Source of the DNA: Halalkalibacter akibai JCM 9157
Lineage (GTDB): Bacteria; Bacillota; Bacilli; Bacillales; Bacillaceae_D
Direction: 5' to 3'
Length of the DNA: 60,684 bases
Assembly (NCBI RefSeq): GCF_000513135.1
Contig: NZ_BAUV01000027.1
Span: 1 to 60,684 of the forward strand
This document shows positions 26,956 through 36,400 of the stretch, piece after piece (within the stretch, counting starts at the first letter, position 1; every line of letters starts with the position of its first letter). Position numbers and translations under genes: made by a program. The notes under the pieces are model-generated. The model saw only the letters and a list, made by a program, of their open reading frames with translations. It ran no database searches and was not told the DNA's origin.

Positions 26956-27678
26956 GTGGCAGTAATCTCCATGAAGCAATTATTAGAAGCTGGGGTACAT
27001 TTCGGTCATCAGACTCGTCGTTGGAACCCTAAGATGGATCGCTACATCTTCACAGAACGTAACGGTATTTACATTATCGACTTACAAAAAACAGTCAAGA
27101 AAGTTGAGGAAGCGTATAATTTTGTACGTGACTTAGCTGCTGACGGAGGGAAAATTCTTTTCGTTGGAACAAAAAAGCAAGCGCAAGATTCAGTTAAAGA
27201 AGAAGCTGCGCGTTGTGGAATGTATTTCATCAACCAACGTTGGTTAGGTGGAACATTAACGAACTTTGAAACAATTCAAAAGCGTATTACTCGTCTTAAG
27301 AATCTTGAAAAGATGCAAGAAGACGGTACATTTGATGTTCTTCCTAAGAAAGAAGTAATTCTTCTTAAGAAGGAAATGGAACGTTTAGAAAAGTTCTTAG
27401 GCGGTATCAAGGACATGAAAGGTGTTCCTGACGCACTTTTTGTTATTGACCCACGTAAAGAGCGCATTGCAATTGCGGAAGCTCACAAGTTGAACATTCC
27501 AATTGTTGCGATTGTAGATACAAACTGTGATCCTGATGAAATTGATTATGTGATTCCTGGTAACGATGATGCAATTCGTGCTGTTAAACTTTTAACTGGT
27601 AAAATGGCTGATGCAGTAATCGAAGCTACTTCTGGAGAAGAAGAAGTAACAGAAGTTGAAGAAACAACAACAGCTTAA
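26956..27678 (+). CDS. rpsB: 30S ribosomal protein S2
   Basis: 240 aa. Component of the 30S subunit near the anti-Shine-Dalgarno region. Conserved [19 protein letters not shown] near residues 8-26 and [18 protein letters not shown] near 195. The GTG at 26956 (VAVISMKQ), 7 bases behind AAGGAGGTG, matches homologues; the longer frame from 26938 reads through the ribosome site. Followed by a terminator before tsf. Confidence 0.98.
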   Translation: MAVISMKQLLEAGVHFGHQTRRWNPKMDRYIFTERNGIYIIDLQKTVKKVEEAYNFVRDLAADGGKILFVGTKKQAQDSVKEEAARCGMYFINQRWLGGTLTNFETIQKRITRLKNLEKMQEDGTFDVLPKKEVILLKKEMERLEKFLGGIKDMKGVPDALFVIDPRKERIAIAEAHKLNIPIVAIVDTNCDPDEIDYVIPGNDDAIRAVKLLTGKMADAVIEATSGEEEVTEVEETTTA

Positions 27679-27695
27679 TTTCATTTACTCAAAGG

Positions 27696-27731
27696 GTGGT
27701 AAAGGGGGATTACCCTTTTACCACTTTTTTT
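27696..27731 (+). terminator. Terminator/attenuator between rpsB and tsf
   Basis: GTGGTAAAGGG (27696-27706) pairs with CCCTTTTACCAC (27713-27724), one bulged base, followed by seven T (27725-27731). Confidence 0.85.
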
Positions 27732-27812
27732 ATGAAACTATAGCATGTCAAGTAATATTGGTTTATATGATGATGTACCTGTACATACTTACACTTTAAG
27801 GAGGCGTTTTTA

Positions 27813-28694
27813 ATGGCAGTAACAGCAAGCATGGTAAAAGAATTGCGTGAAAAAACAGGCGCAGGAATGATGGATTGTAAGAAGGCTTTAACAGAAACAA
27901 ATGGTGACATGGACAAAGCAGTAGATTTCCTACGTGAGAAAGGAATTGCTAGTGCGGCAAAGAAAGCTGATCGTGTAGCAGCTGAAGGTCTTACTCTAGT
28001 TAAGTCAGAAGGCAATAAAGCAGTTATCGTAGAGATCAACTCAGAAACAGACTTCGTAGCTAAAAACGAAAACTTCCAAAAGCTTGTTAACGAGTTAGCT
28101 ACACATGTATTGACTAATTCACCTGCTTCAGTCGAAGAAGCGTTAACACAATCTTTTGCTGAAGGACAAACAGTCCAAGAATACATCAACTCGTCTATTG
28201 CGAAAATTGGAGAAAAAATTTCTTTGCGTCGCTTTGAAATTGTAGAAAAAGGTGACGGAGATGCATTTGGTGAGTACTTACATATGGGTGGACGTATTGG
28301 TGTCCTAACTGTTTTAAGTGGTTCTACAGATGCTGAGTTAGCTAAAGATGTTGCTATGCACATTGCAGCAATCAACCCAACATATGTAACTCGTGACGAG
28401 GTTTCTCAAGAAGAGGTTGAGCGTGAGCGTGAAGTTCTTACTCAACAAGCTTTAAATGAAGGAAAGCCTGCTAATATCGTTGAAAAAATGGTAGAAGGCC
28501 GCCTAAGTAAATATTTTGAACAAGTTTGCCTACTTGACCAACCATTTGTTAAAGATGGTGATCAGAAAGTTGGTAAATACGTTAAAAATAAAGGTGCAGA
28601 AGTTAAGAGCTTTATCCGCTATGAAGTAGGAGAAGGTATGGAGAAGCGTGAAGATAATTTTGCTGAGGAAGTAATGTCTCAAGTGAAAAAGTAA
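27813..28694 (+). CDS. tsf: Translation elongation factor Ts
   Basis: 293 aa. Nucleotide exchange factor for EF-Tu. N-terminal UBA-like domain with [19 protein letters not shown] near 7-25 and the TDFVAKNE motif near 80 that inserts into EF-Tu. Ribosome site AAGGAGGCG. Preceded by the rpsB terminator, so it is expressed by read-through or by a promoter I cannot place with confidence. Followed by a strong terminator. Confidence 0.98.
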   Translation: MAVTASMVKELREKTGAGMMDCKKALTETNGDMDKAVDFLREKGIASAAKKADRVAAEGLTLVKSEGNKAVIVEINSETDFVAKNENFQKLVNELATHVLTNSPASVEEALTQSFAEGQTVQEYINSSIAKIGEKISLRRFEIVEKGDGDAFGEYLHMGGRIGVLTVLSGSTDAELAKDVAMHIAAINPTYVTRDEVSQEEVEREREVLTQQALNEGKPANIVEKMVEGRLSKYFEQVCLLDQPFVKDGDQKVGKYVKNKGAEVKSFIRYEVGEGMEKREDNFAEEVMSQVKK

Positions 28695-28705
28695 TATTTA
28701 AACAA

Positions 28706-28727
28706 GGGGCACAGTGTGTCCCTTTTT
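28706..28727 (+). terminator. Terminator after tsf
   Basis: GGGGCAC (28706-28712) pairs with GTGTCCC (28716-28722) with one G-U pair, followed by six T. Confidence 0.8.
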
Positions 28728-28812
28728 TCAAAAAAACAAAATCTTTTTGATCAAGAGACAATTATAAAGTTAACTTGATTCATTAAAACTTCATCTCATG
28801 TCGGAGGTTTTC

Positions 28813-29532
28813 ATGCAAACATATAAACGAGTCATATTAAAGCTTAGTGGTGAAGCGCTAGCTGGAGAATTAGGTTACGGAATTGATCCAATTGTCATTC
28901 AATCAGTGGCAAAGCAAGTAAAAGAAATTGTTGAGCTAGATGTTGAAGTAGCTGTTGTAGTGGGTGGCGGAAATATCTGGCGTGGTATGGCTGGAAGTGC
29001 AAAAGGAATGGACCGTGCAACGGCTGACTATATGGGCATGTTAGCAACGGTTATGAATTCCTTAGCTTTACAAGACAGCTTAGAAGATATCGGAGTTGAG
29101 ACAAGGGTTCAAACTTCAATTGAAATGCGTCAAGTCGCTGAGCCTTATATTCGTAGAAAGGCTATACGCCACCTTGAGAAAAAGCGTGTCGTAATTTTTG
29201 CTGCCGGAACAGGTAACCCATATTTCTCTACTGATACTACTGCAGCACTAAGAGCAGCTGAGATTGAAGCGGAAGTTATTTTAATGGCAAAGAACAAAGT
29301 AGATGGTGTTTACAGTGCTGATCCTTCTGTAGATGCTAATGCGAAAAAGTACACGAAGATTTCTTATATGGATGTTTTAAAAGAAGGTTTAGCTGTTATG
29401 GATTCAACGGCATCTTCGCTTTGCATGGATAATGACATTCCGTTAATCGTTTTCTCGATTATGGAAGAAGGAAATATCAAAAGAGCTGTATTAGGTGAAG
29501 AAATTGGAACTTTAGTAAGGGGGAACTCATAA
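28813..29532 (+). CDS. pyrH: UMP kinase PyrH
   Basis: 239 aa. Phosphorylates UMP to UDP in pyrimidine nucleotide synthesis. Amino-acid-kinase fold: [11 protein letters not shown] near residue 9, [11 protein letters not shown] near 53, [17 protein letters not shown] near 70. The ATG at 28813 lies 5 bases after CGGAGG; the in-frame ATG at 28798 would put the ribosome site inside the gene. Its stop TAA overlaps the frr ATG, so the two form an operon. Confidence 0.96.
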   Translation: MQTYKRVILKLSGEALAGELGYGIDPIVIQSVAKQVKEIVELDVEVAVVVGGGNIWRGMAGSAKGMDRATADYMGMLATVMNSLALQDSLEDIGVETRVQTSIEMRQVAEPYIRRKAIRHLEKKRVVIFAAGTGNPYFSTDTTAALRAAEIEAEVILMAKNKVDGVYSADPSVDANAKKYTKISYMDVLKEGLAVMDSTASSLCMDNDIPLIVFSIMEEGNIKRAVLGEEIGTLVRGNS

Positions 29533-30089
29533 TGTCACAAGCTGTGTTAAAAGATGCAGAACAACGTATGTCAAAAGCTATTGATGCTTTAACTAGAGAA
29601 CTTGCAAAATTAAGAGCAGGAAGAGCAAATCCATCTTTGCTTGATCGTATTTCAGTTGAATACTACGGTGCTGAAACTCCACTTAATCAATTAGCAACGA
29701 TTTCTGTCCCAGAAGCTCGTCTTTTGTTAATTCAACCTTTCGATAAGTCATCAATTGCTAATATTGAGCGCGCGATTCAGATGTCTGATCTTGGGTTAAC
29801 TCCATCAAATGACGGAGTAGTCATTCGTATTTCTATCCCACCTTTAACGGAAGATCGTCGTAAAGATCTTGTGAAGCTAGTAAAAAAAGCTGCAGAAGAC
29901 GCTAAAGTTGCTGTTCGTAATGTACGCCGCGATGCTAATGATGATTTGAAGAAGCTTCAAAAGGATGGAGAAATGACAGAAGATGAACTTCGTCGTAGTA
30001 CGGATGATGTTCAGAAGCTAACAGATAAGACAATTGTAAAAGTTGATGATGTAGCAGAAAAGAAAGAAAAAGAAATCATGGAAGTGTGA
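29532..30089 (+). CDS. frr: Ribosome recycling factor
   Basis: 185 aa. With EF-G splits post-termination ribosomes. Conserved [20 protein letters not shown] near residues 27-46 and the C-terminal helix hairpin [17 protein letters not shown]-type segment. Full length, coupled to pyrH by a one-base overlap and followed by a terminator. Confidence 0.97.
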   Translation: MSQAVLKDAEQRMSKAIDALTRELAKLRAGRANPSLLDRISVEYYGAETPLNQLATISVPEARLLLIQPFDKSSIANIERAIQMSDLGLTPSNDGVVIRISIPPLTEDRRKDLVKLVKKAAEDAKVAVRNVRRDANDDLKKLQKDGEMTEDELRRSTDDVQKLTDKTIVKVDDVAEKKEKEIMEV

Positions 30090-30121
30090 GCAAGTTCCAT
30101 GTAAAATAGATATAGTGAAAA

Positions 30122-30147
30122 GACCCTCTTTTTTAGGGGGTTTTTTA
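30122..30147 (+). terminator. Terminator after frr
   Basis: ACCCTC pairs with GGGGGT across a T-rich loop (30122-30140) and is followed by TTTTTT (30141-30146). Its T run overlaps the -35 of the next promoter. Confidence 0.75.
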
Positions 30148-30173
30148 CACTTTCTTAGTTGTAGTGTTATGAT
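30144..30173 (+). promoter_or_regulatory. Sigma-A promoter of uppS
   Basis: TTTACA (30144-30149), 18-base spacer, TATGAT (30168-30173), with TG at 30165-30166 as extended -10. It lies on the tail of the frr terminator and gives uppS a leader of about 145 bases with no gene in it. Confidence 0.6.
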
Positions 30174-30325
30174 AATACTTAAATCTCTTAGTCATTACAA
30201 AATGGTTTTGGATCTATCCTATTCGCCAAGTTCCTTTTTAACAGGATCGTTTGTTATGAGTCTAAGAAAAAAAGGCAAAGCTACAAGTAAGCGAACCTGC
30301 TGTTACATAGATGGAGGGCGTCATC

Positions 30326-31093
30326 ATGCTTGGAAAGTTATCAAAATGGAAATCAAATCTAACGGCTCAAGAACTAAAAGAAGAAATAGATTTAGTTGAG
30401 ATTCCAAAACATATAGCGATAATAATGGATGGAAATGGCCGATGGGCTAAAAATAGAGGGTTACCGCGTATTGCTGGACACCGTGAAGGTATGAAGGTTG
30501 TTAGAAAAGTCGTTCAAAAGGCTAATGATCTCGGTGTTGAGGTCTTAACATTATACGCATTTTCAACAGAAAACTGGAAGCGTCCAAAAACGGAAGTTGA
30601 TTATTTAATGAAGTTACCTGAACGCTTCCTAAATAAAGAATTACCGAGTTTAATCGAAGAGAATGTGAAAGTGCGTTTAATGGGAAGTATTGAAGAATTG
30701 CCTGAACATACAAAACGGGCTGTTATAAAAGCAGTTAAAGATACAGAAAACAACACCGGATTAATCTTGAATTTTGCTTTGAATTATGGAAGTCGTTTTG
30801 AACTAATGAATGCGGTAAAAGAAATATCGAGACAAGTTGAATTAGGTAAGCTTAAAACGGATGATATAAATGAGTCTATTCTTGAACAACATTTGATGAC
30901 TGCCGAGTTACGTGACCCGGATTTACTCATTCGTACAAGTGGTGAAATTCGTTTAAGTAATTTTATGCTATGGCAAGTAGCTTATAGTGAATTTTGGTTT
31001 ACAGATGTCCTTTGGCCAGATTTTAATGAATCACATTTAGAGGAAGCCATTGCCGTCTATCAAAAACGAGCGCGCAGGTACGGTGGCGTTTAG
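30326..31093 (+). CDS. uppS: Undecaprenyl diphosphate synthase UppS
   Basis: 255 aa. Condenses isopentenyl diphosphate onto farnesyl diphosphate to make the C55 carrier for cell wall synthesis. IIMDGNGRWAKNRG with catalytic Asp near residue 31, GHREGMK near 50, LYAFSTENWKRP, and RTSGEIRLSNFMLWQ near 210. ATG at 30326 behind GGAGGGCG. cdsA follows after 15 bases. Confidence 0.97.
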   Translation: MLGKLSKWKSNLTAQELKEEIDLVEIPKHIAIIMDGNGRWAKNRGLPRIAGHREGMKVVRKVVQKANDLGVEVLTLYAFSTENWKRPKTEVDYLMKLPERFLNKELPSLIEENVKVRLMGSIEELPEHTKRAVIKAVKDTENNTGLILNFALNYGSRFELMNAVKEISRQVELGKLKTDDINESILEQHLMTAELRDPDLLIRTSGEIRLSNFMLWQVAYSEFWFTDVLWPDFNESHLEEAIAVYQKRARRYGGV

Positions 31094-31108
31094 AAGGGGC
31101 GATGTACA

Positions 31109-31906
31109 ATGAAACAGCGAATAATAACTGGTGTTATTGGAAGCGCTGGATTTATTATTATGGTTCTACTAGGAGGCTGGATCTTTTCGTTATTCATCTC
31201 GATTTTGGCTTCTGTTGCCATGGTTGAACTTCTGAAAATGAAAAAAATAGCTCCGCTTTCGTTAATGGGTATTGTAAGTATTTTATCTATGTGGTTACTT
31301 TTAGTCCCGACAACTTGGTTTAATAAAATTATGTTTTTGAGCTTTACAAAAGTAGAAATATTCATTTTTGTTATTTTGGTCTTATTAATGTTTACCGTTC
31401 TCACAAAAAATTCTTTTACTTTTGACCAAGTAGGTTTTGTTGTTCTGTCTTCAGTTTACGTTGGCTTTGGTTTTCATTATTTAATAATGACTCGTGATAT
31501 AGCTGAGACAGGGTTATATTTAGTGTTTTTTGTTTTACTTATTATTTGGACAACCGACTCAGGAGCTTATTTTGTTGGTCGTAAATTTGGGAAAAATAAA
31601 CTCTGGCCTGATATTAGTCCTAAAAAGACAATTGAAGGTTCGATAGGTGGAATAATTGCAGCTATTGTAGTAGGAATCATCTTTTATTCATTTATTCCGA
31701 TCTTCTCTAGCTTAATTACAGCTTTATTGGTCATTGTTGTAGCTTCAGTTTTTGGACAACTTGGTGATTTAGTTGAATCAGCTCTTAAAAGGCACTATGC
31801 GGTGAAAGATTCAGGGAACGTACTTCCAGGTCATGGCGGGATATTGGATCGTTTTGATAGCTTGATATACGTAATGCCGATACTTCATCTGCTTCAATTA
31901 ATTTAA
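31109..31906 (+). CDS. cdsA: Phosphatidate cytidylyltransferase CdsA
   Basis: 265 aa, about eight membrane helices. Makes CDP-diacylglycerol from phosphatidic acid and CTP. The family signature near the C-terminus is intact: DSGAYFVGRKFGKNKLW, SPKKTIEG and PGHGGILDRFDSL. RBS is GAAGGGGCG. Part of the uppS operon; a hairpin follows. Confidence 0.96.
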   Translation: MKQRIITGVIGSAGFIIMVLLGGWIFSLFISILASVAMVELLKMKKIAPLSLMGIVSILSMWLLLVPTTWFNKIMFLSFTKVEIFIFVILVLLMFTVLTKNSFTFDQVGFVVLSSVYVGFGFHYLIMTRDIAETGLYLVFFVLLIIWTTDSGAYFVGRKFGKNKLWPDISPKKTIEGSIGGIIAAIVVGIIFYSFIPIFSSLITALLVIVVASVFGQLGDLVESALKRHYAVKDSGNVLPGHGGILDRFDSLIYVMPILHLLQLI

Positions 31907-31908
31907 TG

Positions 31909-31947
31909 AGCTCTTGTAAAACATTAGATTCTTTTCTAGAGCTTTTT
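31909..31947 (+). terminator. Terminator-like hairpin after cdsA
   Basis: AGCTC pairs with GAGCT near 31938-31942, with an inner TAGA/TCTA helix, followed by five T. Weaker than the other terminators because of the long internal loop. Confidence 0.5.
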
Positions 31948-32018
31948 ATCATGAAGTTGTAATCTGCCTATACAATAGAGTTATAAGTATTTGAAATTTT
32001 GAATAGTAGGTGAGTAAG

Positions 32019-33167
32019 TTGAAGCATATTAGTTTGTTAGGTGCTACTGGTTCAATTGGAACACAGACGCTAGACGTAATAAGAAAACATTCCGAAGAGT
32101 TTAAAATAGAAGCGATGTCTGTTGGGCGCAATATTGAACTAGCACTTAAGCAGGTACATGAATTTTCACCTGCCATTTTATCCGTCCAAACGAAAGAAGA
32201 TTACGAAAAATTGTTGAATGAAGTTCCGAGTCATACCAAGGTAGTATATGGCAAGGAGGGGCTGTTAGAAGTAGCAACGAACGAAAAAGCGGAAGTTTTG
32301 GTCAATGCTGTAATTGGAAGCTTAGGACTTGAACCGACTTTGGCTGCAATTAAAGAAGGGAAGACCATTGCTATTGCCAATAAAGAAACACTAGTAACGG
32401 CGGGGCACATCGTAACAAAGGCAGCTAAAGATGCAGAAGTACCTTTATTACCGGTAGACAGTGAACACTCTGCTATTTTTCAAGCTCTTAACGGCGAATC
32501 AGTTATGGAAGTAGAAAGACTTATCTTGACAGCTTCAGGCGGGAGTTTCAGAGACCTGACACGAGAAGAGTTAAAGGGTGTAACGGTTGAAGAGGCGTTA
32601 AACCATCCTAACTGGTCAATGGGAGCGAAGATTACGATAGATTCTGCTACGATGATGAATAAAGGGTTAGAAGTAATTGAAGCAAGATGGCTTTTTGATA
32701 TTCCGTATGAGAAAATAGATGTTGTCTTACATAAAGAAAGTATTATTCACTCGATGGTCGAATACATAGACGGAAGTGTTTTAGCTCAATTAGGAACACC
32801 TGATATGCGAGTGCCTATTCAGTATGCTTTAACTTATCCTAAACGACTGTCATCAGTTTCTAAAGAACGTTTAAACCTATGGGAACTTGGTAGTTTGCAT
32901 TTCTCAAAATTGGACATGGAGAGATATCGTTGTATGGCATTAGCATATGAAGCAGGGAGAATTGGTGGGACTATGCCAACCGTGTTAAATGCAGCTAATG
33001 AAATGGCAGTTGCTTCTTTTCTAGATAACAAGCTTTCTTTCTTAGAGATAGAAGAAAAAATAGAAATAGCTCTTGAAAGGCATAGCGTCATTAATCAGCC
33101 CACATTAGAGGAAATTATTGCAGTTGATAACGAAACAAGAGCCTTTATCCACTCAAGTATTAAATAA
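32019..33167 (+). CDS. dxr: 1-deoxy-D-xylulose 5-phosphate reductoisomerase
   Basis: 382 aa. Second step of the MEP isoprenoid pathway, making 2-C-methyl-D-erythritol 4-phosphate with NADPH. Nucleotide motif [14 protein letters not shown] near residues 5-18, metal-site [10 protein letters not shown] near 145, and the flexible loop around [24 protein letters not shown] (quoted part: [14 protein letters not shown]). Start taken as TTG 32019 (LKHISLLG) behind AGGTGA; a GTG at 32010 is the alternative. Supplies precursors to UppS nearby. Confidence 0.96.
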   Translation: MKHISLLGATGSIGTQTLDVIRKHSEEFKIEAMSVGRNIELALKQVHEFSPAILSVQTKEDYEKLLNEVPSHTKVVYGKEGLLEVATNEKAEVLVNAVIGSLGLEPTLAAIKEGKTIAIANKETLVTAGHIVTKAAKDAEVPLLPVDSEHSAIFQALNGESVMEVERLILTASGGSFRDLTREELKGVTVEEALNHPNWSMGAKITIDSATMMNKGLEVIEARWLFDIPYEKIDVVLHKESIIHSMVEYIDGSVLAQLGTPDMRVPIQYALTYPKRLSSVSKERLNLWELGSLHFSKLDMERYRCMALAYEAGRIGGTMPTVLNAANEMAVASFLDNKLSFLEIEEKIEIALERHSVINQPTLEEIIAVDNETRAFIHSSIK

Positions 33168-33188
33168 GAAAGGTGGAGGAATATCCCA

Positions 33189-34445
33189 ATGGAAACATTA
33201 CTTTCAGTCATTATTATATTTGGACTTCTTGTATTCATTCATGAATGGGGACATTTATACTTTGCAAAGAGAGCGGGGATCTTATGCCGTGAATTTGCAA
33301 TTGGATTCGGACCGAAGATCTTTTCGTGGAAAAAAGATGAAACAGTTTATACAATTAGACTTCTTCCGCTAGGTGGATTTGTCCGCATGGCAGGAGAAGA
33401 CCCTGAAATGATTGATATTAAGCCAGGCTATGAGATTGGACTAGTTTTTAACGCAGCACGTAAGGTTAGCAAAATTATTGTTAATAACAAGTCAAAGCAT
33501 CCTGAAGCTTTAGTCGTACAAGTAGAAAAAATCGATCTTGAACATAAACTGATCGTTGAAGCTTATAACGATGAAGGCGAAAGAATTCAATATAAAATTG
33601 ATGAACAAGCTAAACTTGTTCAAGACGAACAAGAAACGCAAATTGCGCCTTGGAATCGCCAATTTGGATCTAAGACGGTTGGTCAACGAGCGCTAGCTAT
33701 TTTTGCTGGCCCGTTAATGAATTTTGTTTTGGCCGTTGTTATTTTAATTGCTTTTGCTCTTTTTCAAGGAATGCCAGTTGATGAAGCAAAGGTAGGAGAT
33801 GTTACTGCTGATAGTGCAGCTTCTGAAGCTGGTTTAGTTGAGGGAGATCGTGTAATTGCCATTGAGGGTCAACCGATTGATACGTGGGAAGAAATGACTG
33901 GCATCATTCAACAGCACCCTAATGAATTGATCGTATTCGAAGTTGAAAGAAATGGACAGCAACTAACAATTCCAGTTACACCGAATGAAAGAGTTGGCCA
34001 ATTTGGAGATGCAGAAGGATTTGTTGGAATCGCAAGGCCAACTGAATTTTCTTTAATTGGTTCGATTGTTTTCGGATTCACTCAGACGTATGCGTTTATG
34101 ACGATGATTTTTGAAGTGTTAGGTATGATTGTAACCGGTCAATTTTCACTTGATTATGTTGCAGGACCAGTTGGAATTTATAATTACACGGGTGAAGCGG
34201 CCGCGATGGGAATATTTGTTTTAATGCAGTGGGCTGCTGCATTAAGTGTGAATTTAGGGATTATTAATCTATTGCCAATTCCTGCAATGGATGGGGGAAG
34301 ACTGATTTTTATCGGGATCGAAGCAGTTCGTGGTAAACCGATGGATCCTCAAAAAGAAGGTCTTGTCCATTTTATAGGTTTTGCTTTACTCATGCTATTG
34401 ATGATTGTCGTTACTTGGAACGACATTAACAAATTTTTTATGTAA
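33189..34445 (+). CDS. rasP: Intramembrane site-2 metalloprotease RasP (RseP)
   Basis: 418 aa. Cleaves anti-sigma factors, FtsL and signal peptide remnants in the membrane. Zinc site HEWGH (residues 18-22) in the first helix, a PDZ domain about 190-265 ([17 protein letters not shown]), and a second metal motif [13 protein letters not shown] near 360. The usual family form is HELGH, so Trp in the third place is a neutral-looking variant. ATG behind GGTGGAGG. Confidence 0.95.
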   Translation: METLLSVIIIFGLLVFIHEWGHLYFAKRAGILCREFAIGFGPKIFSWKKDETVYTIRLLPLGGFVRMAGEDPEMIDIKPGYEIGLVFNAARKVSKIIVNNKSKHPEALVVQVEKIDLEHKLIVEAYNDEGERIQYKIDEQAKLVQDEQETQIAPWNRQFGSKTVGQRALAIFAGPLMNFVLAVVILIAFALFQGMPVDEAKVGDVTADSAASEAGLVEGDRVIAIEGQPIDTWEEMTGIIQQHPNELIVFEVERNGQQLTIPVTPNERVGQFGDAEGFVGIARPTEFSLIGSIVFGFTQTYAFMTMIFEVLGMIVTGQFSLDYVAGPVGIYNYTGEAAAMGIFVLMQWAAALSVNLGIINLLPIPAMDGGRLIFIGIEAVRGKPMDPQKEGLVHFIGFALLMLLMIVVTWNDINKFFM

Positions 34446-34498
34446 AACGAACTTAAGAATGTCAATGTTCAAACCAGTATGATATAAATAAGAAACAG

Positions 34499-34525
34499 AT
34501 AGGTGCGACATTAGTTCGCGCCTAT
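34499..34525 (+). repeat. Hairpin between rasP and proS
   Basis: ATAGGTGCGA (34499-34508) pairs with TTCGCGCCTAT (34516-34525), 10 bp with one G-U pair. No T run follows, only TATATATAATAGG, so it is not a standard terminator; TATAAT at 34530-34535 could be a -10 without a good -35. Confidence 0.5.
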
Positions 34526-34573
34526 TATATATAATAGGAAATGATTTTATGATAGATGGAAAGGAATCACAAA

Positions 34574-36284
34574 ATGAGACAACGGACTTATTTAACACCT
34601 ACGTTAAGAGAAGTACCTGCTGATGCTGAAATTAAAAGTCATCAGCTTATGCTTCGAGCTGGATTTATTAGACAAACCGCTTCTGGAATTTATTCATACT
34701 TACCACTTGGAACAAAAGTGCTTAGAAAAGTAGAAGCGATTATTCGAGATGAGATGAATGCATCCGGTGCACAGGAAGTACTATTACCCGCTATTCAACC
34801 TGCAGAATTATGGCAGGAATCTGGTAGACTAGGCGATTATGGACCTGAATTAATGCGATTAAAAGACCGACACGGGCGTGATTTCGTGCTTGGAGCTACC
34901 CATGAAGAAGTAATTACTACCTTAGTTCGTGATGATATTCAGACATATAAAAAACTGCCAGTTAATTTAATATCAAATTCAAACAAAATACCGTGATGAA
35001 CGTCGTCCTCGTTTTGGTGTTCTTCGTTCACGTGAATTTATTATGAAAGATGCTTACTCCTTCGATACTAGTATTGAAGGATTGGATGCAAGCTATCAAG
35101 CCATGTATCAAGCGTATCAGAATATTTTCAGTCGTTGTGAATTAGATTTTCGTGCTGTAGAAGCTGATTCTGGTGCTATTGGCGGTACAGATACTCATGA
35201 ATTTATGGTATTAAGTGAAATTGGAGAAGATACAATTGCGTATTCTGACTCATCTGATTTCGCAGCTAATGTAGAAATTGCACCTGTTCGAGTTGAGTAT
35301 AATAAGTCAACAGAAGCACCTTTGGAATTAACTGAAATTGATACCCCTAATACGAAAACGATTAATGAGCTAACGACATTGTTAAGTGTTGAAGCAAGTC
35401 AAGTGATTAAGTCGATTCTATTTATGGTAGACGGTCAACCGGTTCTTGTTTTAGTTCGTGGAGATCATGAAGTAAATGAAATTAAAGTGGGGAATGTTTT
35501 TAATAAAGCCGTTGTTGAGATTGCTTCAGCAGAACAAGTACTAGAAATTTTAGCTTGTGAAACTGGCTTCATAGGACCGATTTCTGTTCCTGAAAAAGTA
35601 ACTGTCATTGCGGACAAAGCAGTCGAGACAATTGTAAATGGTGTCTGTGGTGCAAATGCAAAAGACAAACATTTCCAATCGGTTAATCCAGGTCGCGATT
35701 TCCAAGTGAGTCGTTATGAAGATTTAAGGTTAATCCAAGAAGGAGATCCTTCTCCAGATGGTGTAGGTACAATTAAATTTGCTAAAGGTATTGAAGTTGG
35801 GCATGTATTCAAATTAGGTACTAAATATAGCGATGCGTTAGGTGCTAAGTATCTTGATGAAAACGGAAAAAGTCAAACGATGATCATGGGTTGTTATGGA
35901 ATTGGAGTTACAAGAACGATAGCAGCCATTGTTGAACAAAATTCTGATGAAAATGGAATTGTTTGGCCGGTATCTGTTGCACCATTTGATTTGCATCTAG
36001 TCACGCTTAATATTAAAGATGAAGCACAAAAACAACTTGGAGAGGAATTATATCGTTCATTATCAAACGAAAGGTTTGAAGTGCTTTATGATGATCGTCC
36101 TGAACGTGCCGGAGTTAAGTTTAAAGATTCAGATTTGATTGGCTTGCCAATTAGAATCGCAGTCGGTAAAAAAGCCTCTGAAGGAATTGTAGAAGTAAAA
36201 GTTCGTAAAACCGGGGAAATGTCTGAGGTTCATGTGTCAGAGTTAGTTGAGAAACTTAAGGAAATGCTTTCTGAATTAAGATAA
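34574..36284 (+). CDS. proS: Prolyl-tRNA synthetase (frameshifted)
   Basis: About 569 aa when repaired; bacterial-type class II enzyme with an inserted editing domain. First part: [26 protein letters not shown]-type start and [15 protein letters not shown]. After a single extra A near 34969-34970 the frame is lost; in the shifted frame the motif-2 region reads [19 protein letters not shown] and continues through [10 protein letters not shown], the editing insert (about 200-380), motif 3 [13 protein letters not shown] and the anticodon-binding domain. ATG at 34574 behind GAAAGGA. Essential gene, so the shift is almost certainly a sequence error. Confidence 0.92.
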
Positions 36285-36304
36285 TTCCTTTATAATGAAA
36301 CGAT

Positions 36305-36337
36305 GGTATCTCATGTCAATGAGGTACCTTCTCTTTT
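36305..36337 (+). terminator. Terminator after proS
   Basis: GGTATCTCAT (36305-36314) pairs with ATGAGGTACC (36319-36328), 10 bp with one G-U pair and a 4-base loop, followed by TTCTCTTTT. Confidence 0.75.
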
Positions 36338-36400
36338 CATGCAAGTAAGTTCAGTTTAAAATAAAGAGATAATTATTTTTATTTGGGGAGGATGAACAAT

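Noticed and set aside
27710-28375. 221-codon open frame on the minus strand over tsf
   Set aside because: Lies opposite a fully conserved tsf, has no ribosome site or recognisable domain; codon-bias shadow.
30115-30399. 94-codon frame between frr and uppS
   Set aside because: Runs through the frr terminator and into uppS, no ribosome site, odd composition.
34965-34975. Programmed +1 frameshifting in proS
   Set aside because: No prfB-like signal (internal ribosome site plus slow stop codon); other genes show the same kind of random indel.
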